A stretch of 32,221 nt of DNA from Candidatus Beckwithbacteria bacterium (GTDB taxonomy: Bacteria > Patescibacteriota > Microgenomatia > UBA1400 > UBA1449), in assembly GCA_012797845.1 (NCBI GenBank), contig JAAZOH010000040.1:121072-153292 (forward strand), read 5' to 3'. Shown in pieces: positions 24,323-30,528 of the stretch (the first letter of the stretch is position 1; each line of letters begins with the position of its first letter). A model generated the notes under the pieces. The model was not told the DNA's origin and ran no database searches. It worked only from the letters and a program-made list of their open reading frames with translations. The position numbers and the translations under genes were made by a program.

Positions 24323-24801
24323 TTAAGCCCTTTTAAAACTAAAGTTGCTTCTTTTCCATCAAGTACAAAACCAGTTTTTTCCAGCAAAGCTCTTGCTGGT
24401 TGATTCTGCAATGAAACAGATGTGATTACCTGAAAATATTGTTGCTGTAGTGCATAATCAATAATTTGTTGATTTAATGCTTTAGCTCCTCCATGCCTTC
24501 GCTCTTCTGGAACAACAAAAATTAATGCGATTTGGAAAGTATTACTTCTAGCATGTGGGTCAGTATGGTCCATCTCTGTTCTTGTAAAAGGAAGTCCAAT
24601 GCTAAATCCCACTATATCTCCTTGTTCATTTTTTAATAAAAAAAATACATATTTGTTTGATTCAAACAGTGTTTGACTTCCTTCTCTTACTTGTTCATTT
24701 GTCATTGAACTGCCCATTTCTGTACGCATTCTTTCATGGAGTTCTAAAAATCTGTTTTGAAAGGCAGATTTATTTTGACCAGTCAGAGTTTCAGTAAACA
24801 T
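24319..24801 (-). CDS. GNAT family N-acetyltransferase
   Basis: The protein of about 160 residues has acetyl-CoA-binding motif A in IALIFVVPEERRHGGAKALNQQIIDYA and motif B in NQPARALLEKTGFVLDG, both diagnostic of GNATs. The substrate is unknown; RimI-like or small-molecule acetylation are both possible. The open frame continues to 24906, inside the AI-2E gene, but I chose ATG 24801, which begins MFTETLTGQ, because upstream codons do not resemble the family and overlap the next gene. It is convergent with lon (4-base overlap). It looks like an accessory gene inserted between two core loci. Confidence 0.82.
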   Translation of the reverse strand: MFTETLTGQNKSAFQNRFLELHERMRTEMGSSMTNEQVREGSQTLFESNKYVFFLLKNEQGDIVGFSIGLPFTRTEMDHTDPHARSNTFQIALIFVVPEERRHGGAKALNQQIIDYALQQQYFQVITSVSLQNQPARALLEKTGFVLDGKEATLVLKGLN

Positions 24802-24859
24802 AAAAACTAAAGAGTTTTTTAAAACAAAATTGAAGATATTATATTTGAAAAAATTCTTT

Positions 24860-25852
24860 TTACAACCCAAACGGTCGCTTGCGGTTTTGTTTATAGAGAT
24901 AAGCAATCACTACTTGCAGCGTAATAAAAGCTGGGATTGCCAAAACTGCTCCTACTACTCCTCCTAAAGATCCCCCAATCATCAGGCACATTAAAGTAAT
25001 CAGCGGCGGTAGACCAATTGATTCTTTCATAACGATTGGGACGATCAAATTGTTTTCCAGTTGTTGGACCACGATATAAAGAACAATTGTTCCTAAAGCC
25101 AAGGGAAATGAATATGATAGTGCCAACAAAACCGAAGGAACCGCCGAGATAACCGGACCAATATTGGGTACAAGCTCCAAAAGTCCTGCCAGCAAAGCCA
25201 ATGGCAAAGCATATGGAATTCCCAATAAAGTTAAACCAATATAAGTTAAAAGTCCCACAATAATCATTAAAGCTATCTCTCCTCTTACCCAACCACCCAA
25301 ACGATGCTCAATATTAGTAATAAGCTCCTCAGCCTGCTTTTCACCATGACTATCACCAAAGAGAATTCGAAGGTATTTTCCCAATTTATTGCGCTCAATC
25401 ATTATGTAAAACGTAATAGTAATCAACAAGAAAATATCAATAATATTAGAAAAAGCCCCTAAGAAAAAGTTAAACACATTGCCAGCATTACGAGTTAGAG
25501 ATTCTATTTGGGAGGTAATTTCCTTTTCTGAAACATCAATTAAAGTCAGATTAGGAAGTTCTTTAGAAATAACTTTAGTCAAGACATTGGTCTGATCAGC
25601 AACCACTGGTACTAATCCAGACACAATAAGAGCAATAAAACCAATAACTAGTAAAAAAGTAATGACAATACCAATTAGTCTGGGAATTCTAATTTTTTCC
25701 AAATTCCTAACTAAAGAATTGAGAGCAGTTGCCAATACAAAAGCAATAAAAAACAGTAGTAAAACTCCTCTGATTTGGTATACCACCCATAAACCAATCA
25801 GGAAAAAAACTGTAAAAATAATGGTTCGATGTGAAATTTCAATTTTATCCAT
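24860..25852 (-). CDS. AI-2E family transporter (PF01594, YdiK/PerM-like)
   Basis: The 330-residue membrane protein has the eight-helix AI-2E layout: two helices near residues 10-45, one near 60-80, a soluble segment to about 140, then hydrophobic clusters to the C-terminus. It carries the signature GIPYALPLALLAGLLELVPNIGPVIS. Some family members export the signal AI-2; others are of unknown function or act as Na+/H+ antiporters, so the substrate cannot be assigned. Start ATG 25852 follows a short AT-rich gap from miaA. Confidence 0.93.
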   Translation of the reverse strand: MDKIEISHRTIIFTVFFLIGLWVVYQIRGVLLLFFIAFVLATALNSLVRNLEKIRIPRLIGIVITFLLVIGFIALIVSGLVPVVADQTNVLTKVISKELPNLTLIDVSEKEITSQIESLTRNAGNVFNFFLGAFSNIIDIFLLITITFYIMIERNKLGKYLRILFGDSHGEKQAEELITNIEHRLGGWVRGEIALMIIVGLLTYIGLTLLGIPYALPLALLAGLLELVPNIGPVISAVPSVLLALSYSFPLALGTIVLYIVVQQLENNLIVPIVMKESIGLPPLITLMCLMIGGSLGGVVGAVLAIPAFITLQVVIAYLYKQNRKRPFGL

Positions 25853-25875
25853 ATTTAATTGATAGCTCTATCGCT

Positions 25876-26868
25876 TTATTGCTTACAGCTATTATTTAAC
25901 CATTTTCTCATTTCTTGCTCTATCTGGTCAAGCCAGTCTTTTTGTGTTACATCAAACCATTTAATCTCTTTAATTTTAGCTTGCCCGCCTAATTGTTTTT
26001 TGTCAAAAAACTTTTGGTAGGTAAAAAATGTCATCTGCCGCTTAGCATATTGCAACTCATGTAAAGTCCACAATCTAATAGTTTCTTCAAGATTTTGTTT
26101 ACCTTCAATGTATGGTCTAAAATCCCGATAGCCTATAGCTGACATGCTTGGTAAATCCCAGCTATAGCCTTGTTTCAATAGTTTTTTAACCTCATCTTCA
26201 GCTCCCTGTTTTATTCTTTCTTTAACCCGTTTTTTGATATTTTGCTCTAATTTTTCTTTATTAGTTTTTAATCCAATCCACAATAAATCGTAGTTTGGCA
26301 ATTTGGAATTTGTAACTAATTTCGAATTATAATCTTGAACTTTGGAATTTGAAATTTCTATAGCCCGAATCAATCTTCTAGGATTATTTCGATCCGAATT
26401 ATTCATTTGTTGCCATTTATTTTTATTCGATTTTTGAAGTCGTTTTTGAAGTTTATCAACCGAAAGTTGATCTAACTTTTTTCGCAATTTTCTGTTTATT
26501 GGGACTCCAATAGTTTGCGCTGGGTCTAGTAAATTTTTCAGATAAAAACCAGTCCCACCAACAATAATAGGTAATTTTTCTCTTTCCAAAATATTGGCAA
26601 TAGTTTTTTGAGCAAAAGTCACAAAATGAGAAACATCAAATTCCTGATCAGGCCTAGCTAAATCTAAACCCCCAATTTTTTGCCTAGAATCAGTAGGCAA
26701 ATCTTTCCCTGTCACAATATCCATTCCCTGATAGACTTGCCGCGAGTCAGCGCTGATGAGTTCGCCGTTATACTTCTTGGCTAAATCAAAAGCTAATTTG
26801 CTTTTACCAACAGCGGTTGGCCCGGAAATAATCAAGACTTTTTTATGTTTATGTAATATTTTACGCAT
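25876..26868 (-). CDS. miaA: tRNA dimethylallyltransferase MiaA
   Basis: The 330-residue enzyme has the P-loop ISGPTAVGKSKLA (residues 14-26), ISADSRQVYQGMDIVTGKD, VGGTGFYLKNLLDP, NPRRLIRAIEI, SAIGYRDFRPYIEG and YAKRQMTFF. It transfers dimethylallyl diphosphate to adenosine 37 of tRNAs reading UNN codons; MiaB then adds a methylthio group, and a miaB gene lies about 1 kb away. Residues 173-194 form a low-complexity stretch with three NSK units that looks like an in-frame repeat insertion. A TATAAT lies shortly upstream of the ATG. Confidence 0.97.
   Translation of the reverse strand: MRKILHKHKKVLIISGPTAVGKSKLAFDLAKKYNGELISADSRQVYQGMDIVTGKDLPTDSRQKIGGLDLARPDQEFDVSHFVTFAQKTIANILEREKLPIIVGGTGFYLKNLLDPAQTIGVPINRKLRKKLDQLSVDKLQKRLQKSNKNKWQQMNNSDRNNPRRLIRAIEISNSKVQDYNSKLVTNSKLPNYDLLWIGLKTNKEKLEQNIKKRVKERIKQGAEDEVKKLLKQGYSWDLPSMSAIGYRDFRPYIEGKQNLEETIRLWTLHELQYAKRQMTFFTYQKFFDKKQLGGQAKIKEIKWFDVTQKDWLDQIEQEMRKWLNNSCKQ
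26294..26357. repeat. AT-rich repeat element inserted in-frame within miaA
   Basis: This stretch contains TTTGGAATTTG twice (26302-26312 and 26341-26351) plus related ATTTCGAATTA and GAAATTT pieces. It encodes the three NSK units of MiaA residues 174-189. Similar CAAATTCCAAA-type clusters are common between genes in environmental genomes. Confidence 0.5.
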
Positions 26869-26926
26869 AATATCAATCTGTATATTATAATACGTCAGAG
26901 TTAATTAGAATAATTATTTCAACAGT

Positions 26927-27397
26927 ATGGAAAAATTGGTTAGAGATCGTATTCCCGAAATAATCTTAGCTGATCTAGAAATGCCAATTACTCATATTGC
27001 TAATGATGAAGAGTTTACAGAAGTTCTAAAAACCAAGCTACTTGAAGAAATTGAAGAGTTTATTGAAAAACCAAGTGCCGAGGAAGCAGCAGATATTATG
27101 GAGGTTTTATATGCAATTTTTGCTCTAAATGAATTTTATTTGGAAGAAATTAGAGAACTTGGCCAAAATTACTATATATCAGCAGATAGAGAAGTTTTAA
27201 AGTTTATGGCACATGAAAGAGCTGAAGATTTTTTAGAAAACCAAAATCTTAAAAAAGCTGCTAGTATTATACAATTTTTCTATACATTTTTTACTTCGGA
27301 GAACCTTGATTTAGAAGAAGTTGAAAAAGCTCGTCAGGCAAAAAGAGAGGAAAGAGGTGGTTTTGAAAAAAGAATTATTCTAGAAAGAATAGAATAA
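26927..27397 (+). CDS. MazG-like / phosphoribosyl-ATP pyrophosphohydrolase-like protein with duplicated core
   Basis: The 156-residue protein starts KLVRDRIPEII, the family opening, and its end EKARQAKREERGGFEKRIIL is the usual C-terminus. Between them the four-helix core is present twice. Residues 37-77 keep the metal-binding acids (EEIEE, then EEAAD with Asp56). Residues 94-134 align at an offset of 57 but have ER-AED and KKAAS, losing several acids. MazG-like enzymes hydrolyse nucleoside triphosphates to monophosphates and clear aberrant nucleotides. Here a normal dimer may be mimicked within one chain. Eight of ten Arg codons are AGA. It is directly followed (18 bases) by the SET gene on the same strand. 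Confidence 0.78.
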   Translation: MEKLVRDRIPEIILADLEMPITHIANDEEFTEVLKTKLLEEIEEFIEKPSAEEAADIMEVLYAIFALNEFYLEEIRELGQNYYISADREVLKFMAHERAEDFLENQNLKKAASIIQFFYTFFTSENLDLEEVEKARQAKREERGGFEKRIILERIE

Positions 27398-27415
27398 AAT
27401 TACATTAAATAGTTT

Positions 27416-27931
27416 ATGAACAAAAAGCAAGATTGGAAAAATCCTAAGGTTGATATTAGGAAAAGTTCAATTGAAGGTTTGGGGTTATTTGCTAAGACAA
27501 ATATTAATTTGGGAGAAAAAATTATTATTTGGCGTGGAAACTATACCAATGCCTTTCAGGCAAAAAAGATGAAAAATGAAGGAAAATTAGTTATGCAGTG
27601 GGATGATGATCTTTATAGTGTTGAAGACAGAGGAAGTGATAAAGGGTATTTCATTAATCATTCTTGCAATCCAAATGTATGGATGCTAGATGCTTACACT
27701 TTGGTCACAAACCGACCAATAAAAACAGGAGAAGAACTAACAGTTGACTATGCCTTGTTTGAAGCTGATGAAAACTATATTTCTACATGGCAGTGTAAAT
27801 GTGGCTCACCTTCATGCAGGGGAAAAGTTACCGGAAAAGACTGGAAATTGCCAAAATTACAAAAAAAGTATGAAGGTCATTTTTCCCCTCTTATCAATAA
27901 ACGTATCAAAAAAATGAAAAATGAAGCTTAG
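27416..27931 (+). CDS. SET-domain protein lysine methyltransferase-like
   Basis: The 171-residue protein is a compact SET domain with post-SET cysteines. It has GLGLFA at residues 21-26 (SAM loop), YFINHSCNPN at 78-87 (the NHSC knot), GEELTVDY at 105-112 (catalytic Tyr112) and WQCKCGSPSCRG with Cys127, 129 and 134. With Cys84 of the NHSC motif these could bind one zinc as in eukaryotic enzymes. The N-terminal pre-SET region is absent and a basic tail follows. SET enzymes methylate lysine in proteins; in bacteria the targets are mostly unknown. It pairs with the MazG-like gene, the two forming a plus-strand islet between minus-strand miaA and miaB. Confidence 0.9.
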   Translation: MNKKQDWKNPKVDIRKSSIEGLGLFAKTNINLGEKIIIWRGNYTNAFQAKKMKNEGKLVMQWDDDLYSVEDRGSDKGYFINHSCNPNVWMLDAYTLVTNRPIKTGEELTVDYALFEADENYISTWQCKCGSPSCRGKVTGKDWKLPKLQKKYEGHFSPLINKRIKKMKNEA

Positions 27932-27945
27932 TTTAAAAATAATTT

Positions 27946-29055
27946 CTATTTTCTGTTTATCAATTTATCCAAAACTTCCCATCGCCTTTTCTTCTCCAAA
28001 TCATGGACATCATCCTGATAAAGCTTAGCCGAAACTGTTCCTGGCCTGGGACTATAACGATTGATATAAGCTAGATTAAAACCAATCTTTTTACAAAGTT
28101 CAACTGTATGCTTAAATTGTTCTTCGGTTTCTCCTGGAAAACCAACAATGATGTCAGTGGTAATTTTGACAACTGGAATTTTTTTTCTGATAGTTTTGAC
28201 AAGCTCTAAATATTGTTTGGCTGTATAGCCCCGGTTCATCTTAGCTAAAATTTCATCATCACCGGATTGTAAGGCCAAATGAATTGTTCGGCTAATTTTA
28301 GGATTAGCTGCAATGCAGTCAATCAGCTGCCAATGGAAATCCCAAGGATTGGAAGATATAAACTCAACTTTTTTAATTCCCTCAATAGCACAAATTTTTT
28401 CTAAAAGCCTCACAAAGGGCGGCTTACCTTTAAAAGCTTTGTATTGACTTTGTGGCGAGGGCATTTTTCTATCTTCATCTAAACGTTTGCGCAAACTCAT
28501 GCCAATTTTTTCCAGACCATAACTATTGACGTTTTGCCCCAAAAGCATAATCTCGCTAAAACCATCCTGAGCCAGTTTTTCTATTTCAGTAATAATATTT
28601 TTCATAGGCCGAGATTTTTCCCGGCCACGAGCCAGTGGCACTACACAATAGCTACAAAAACTATTACAACCGGTGGAAATAGGCACTAAGGCTTTAGTCT
28701 TGCTCTGTCTAATAGAAGGGGTGTTAAAACTAACTTCACTTATTGGTAAAAATTCATCAACTAGAGGGAGAATTTCATGAAGCTTTTCTTCACCATAATG
28801 CAACATGCAACCGGAAAGAATAAGTTTAGGTCGAGACTTTTTATTTTTATATTTTTGAGATAAATTGTGAACCAGACCCAAAACCCGATCTTCAGCTGAT
28901 TTACGTACACTGCAGGTAACTAAAACAATTTCATCAGCTTCATCAGCGTTTTTTGCCAGTATATAACCACGGGATTCATAAACTCCAGCAATGCGCTGGG
29001 CATCAGCTTCATTCATCGCACAACCCCAAGTTTGGATAAAATACGTTTTAGGCAT
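27946..29055 (-). CDS. miaB: tRNA 2-methylthio-N6-dimethylallyladenosine synthase MiaB, lacking the TRAM domain
   Basis: The 369-residue enzyme has both iron-sulfur sets. The N-terminal UPF0004 cysteines are Cys12 (TWGCAMNEADAQ), Cys48 (LVTCSVRKSAEDR) and Cys83 (SGCMLHYG). The radical-SAM motif STGCNSFCSYCVVPLARGRE carries Cys130, 134 and 137. ALQSGDDEILAKMNRGYT and TTDIIVGFPGETEEQF match the core. It adds the methylthio group to i6A37 made by MiaA. The usual protein is about 440 residues and ends in an RNA-binding TRAM domain; here the chain ends at VLDKLINRK without one. TAAAAT lies 8-13 bases before the ATG, suggesting a near-leaderless message. Confidence 0.93.
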   Translation of the reverse strand: MPKTYFIQTWGCAMNEADAQRIAGVYESRGYILAKNADEADEIVLVTCSVRKSAEDRVLGLVHNLSQKYKNKKSRPKLILSGCMLHYGEEKLHEILPLVDEFLPISEVSFNTPSIRQSKTKALVPISTGCNSFCSYCVVPLARGREKSRPMKNIITEIEKLAQDGFSEIMLLGQNVNSYGLEKIGMSLRKRLDEDRKMPSPQSQYKAFKGKPPFVRLLEKICAIEGIKKVEFISSNPWDFHWQLIDCIAANPKISRTIHLALQSGDDEILAKMNRGYTAKQYLELVKTIRKKIPVVKITTDIIVGFPGETEEQFKHTVELCKKIGFNLAYINRYSPRPGTVSAKLYQDDVHDLEKKRRWEVLDKLINRK

Positions 29056-29173
29056 AGGTTTATATTTTAACCTACTTGTAAATAAACCTATATATTCTAT
29101 TCTTTTAGAAATAAATAATTTTTCTAAAATTTCGTTATAAAAAAAACTTAATGAAAATGAGGTAAGTCAATCT

Positions 29174-29722
29174 TTAACAACCATTATGTTCTGAATAGTT
29201 GCCAGTTCCCGTATCAATAGAAAGGCTATACCCTCCACATCCCACATCTCCGCTACTAGCACTAAAAGCTATAAACCCTGCAAAAGCCAGGGCTTGACCA
29301 AATGTATATTTTCTCTCTCGACAAATTTCGGAAAATTTATTTTTCAATTCTATAGGATTTAAACCAGAAAATTGAGCAGTTGATGCTTCAAACTCCTGTC
29401 TTTCCTCTTCGTCGGCCATAAAAGTTTTAATCATTCCTGTAACAAAAACCTTTAATGCTTCTGCTTGAGAAATACCATTTCTTTTAGAACAATCATCAAC
29501 TGTACCATTAATTGCTTTTATTAAAGCAATTAAACTAAATTCACCTTCTTTTTTATGTTTTTCAAAAGATCGTTCCCAACGTTGAGAACAACTTAACCCA
29601 TTACAATCGACACATCTATTTGTAGGACCTCCCTTTTTCTCCCTATATATAGAGAGCAGATTGTCGATAGAAGGTCGAAAGCTAAATGATTGAGATTTGT
29701 CAGGATTTAAAACTTCTAACAT
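29174..29722 (-). CDS. Orphan protein of unknown function with CxxC...C motif (182 aa)
   Basis: I do not recognise this soluble protein. It has an N-terminal segment with Cys37, Cys40 and Cys45 (NRCVDCNGLSC), a helical middle (LIALIKAINGTVDDCSKRNGI and an Asp/Glu-rich stretch), and a Gly/Ser-rich C-terminus with a possible hydrophobic helix (FGQALAFAGFIAFSASS) followed by GCGGYSLSIDTGTGN and a terminal Cys. AGGA lies 7 bases before ATG 29722 and a perfect 11-bp palindrome covers the likely -10. It sits between miaB and a chimeric pseudogene scar, so it appears to be a cargo gene of a variable locus. Function is not inferred. Confidence 0.65.
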   Translation of the reverse strand: MLEVLNPDKSQSFSFRPSIDNLLSIYREKKGGPTNRCVDCNGLSCSQRWERSFEKHKKEGEFSLIALIKAINGTVDDCSKRNGISQAEALKVFVTGMIKTFMADEEERQEFEASTAQFSGLNPIELKNKFSEICRERKYTFGQALAFAGFIAFSASSGDVGCGGYSLSIDTGTGNYSEHNGC

Positions 29723-29742
29723 AAATAGTCCTTATTTATTTT

Positions 29743-29769
29743 ATTATAAGATAAATTATATCTTATAAT
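29743..29769. promoter_or_regulatory. Perfect 11-bp palindrome over the promoter of the 29174-29722 gene
   Basis: ATTATAAGATA (29743-29753) and TATCTTATAAT (29759-29769) flank the 5-base spacer AATTA. On the minus strand the left arm holds TATAAT, 20 bases before ATG 29722. Such a placement fits a repressor operator for the orphan gene, but no regulator is adjacent. Confidence 0.45.
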
Positions 29770-29794
29770 TCTGATATGTCAACATTTTATATCT

Positions 29795-29908
29795 TTTTCC
29801 TAAAATAAAGTTTGGTCCTGATTTTTTTCTTTGAGCTGTTTGTTTTCCTCTCCTAATTCCAGACCTTTAATTTCTGGCATAGACGAGCCAACTACTCCCT
29901 ACAAATTG
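29795..29908 (-). pseudogene. Remnant of the 3' end of a DUF2130 gene
   Basis: These 114 bases align without gaps to 30520-30633, the last 36 codons and downstream flank of the intact DUF2130 gene, at roughly 89% identity (13 differences by hand). The encoded C-terminus, from GVVGSSMPEIKG through to QDQTLF and the stop, is unchanged, so almost all differences are synonymous. One difference turns a Gln codon (CAG) into TAG. There is no start, and the segment runs straight into the miaB remnant. Confidence 0.9.
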
Positions 29909-29991
29909 TGGCCTAGCATTGGACATCAGCCTCGTTCATCGCACAACCCCAAGCTTGGATAAAATACGTTTTAGACATAGGTTTATATTTT
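29909..29991 (-). pseudogene. Remnant of the 5' end of a miaB gene
   Basis: From 29916 to 29991 the sequence aligns with 28993-29068, the start codon region and first 21 codons of the intact miaB, with about 7 differences in 76. The ATG corresponds to 29978-29976 and the product begins MSKTYFIQAWGCAMNEAD; the intact one begins MPKTYFIQTWGCAMNEAD. Several differences change amino acids (P2S, T9A, A19V, R21C). Upstream flanking bases also match for a few positions (GGTTTATATTTTA on the plus strand). After about 20 codons it breaks into the DUF2130 remnant. Confidence 0.9.
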
Positions 29992-30081
29992 ACCTTATTA
30001 TATAAATCATTTACTAAAAACTTGTGATATTTATTTTATATTGTATAATTAATAAATTTTTAAATTTACTGCTATAAATAT

Positions 30082-30528
30082 ATGAATGTAAGAGAATGCG
30101 GACTTGGACAGGATACTCATCATAGTATGATTCTAGCTGTCATGGCAGAGGTTTTAGATGAAGACACACAAACAGAAATGGAAGAATTATTATCTGAGAT
30201 ACTATCTGATTCCTGCGAAGCAACAAAGACATTTAATGGAACAGAATTAGATTTGAAAGTTTTTAGAGATAGATATTGCAAGGGTGATCAAAGTATCAGA
30301 GTTGTATCTATAAAACTAGGAGAAACAGAGTTTCAAATTCCCTTAATTCCTGTTAATTCTTTACGAAGAGCCTGTTTCCCAAAATTTTGTAGTTTAGATA
30401 ATTCAGCTAATGGTAATCTTGAAGAAATCAATTCACAGCCAGGCATGCTTAAAAATGGTATCACATGGGTATTACAAAATTTAAGAGAATGGCAAAAAAG
30501 AGAAATAATAAGTTTTCCATTTTCCTAA
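30082..30528 (+). CDS. Orphan protein of unknown function (148 aa)
   Basis: I do not recognise this soluble, acidic protein. It opens MNVRECGLGQDTHHSM, has an acidic helix (EDTQTEMEELLSEILS) and a region with IKLGETEFQIPLIPVNSLRRACFP. Its last codons and TAA (30526-30528) lie in sequence shared with the DUF2130 remnant (homology begins at about 30520), so the end of the ORF was probably set by the insertion junction. It is the only plus-strand gene between miaB and DUF2130. An AT-rich leader with TATAAT near 30044 precedes it. It occupies the second slot of the putative variable locus. Confidence 0.65.
   Translation: MNVRECGLGQDTHHSMILAVMAEVLDEDTQTEMEELLSEILSDSCEATKTFNGTELDLKVFRDRYCKGDQSIRVVSIKLGETEFQIPLIPVNSLRRACFPKFCSLDNSANGNLEEINSQPGMLKNGITWVLQNLREWQKREIISFPFS

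Noticed and set aside
24891-25292. Minus-strand ORF of 133 codons inside the AI-2E gene
   Set aside because: It is a frame shadow of the AI-2E transporter, with Tyr/Phe/Cys-rich sequence and no family match.
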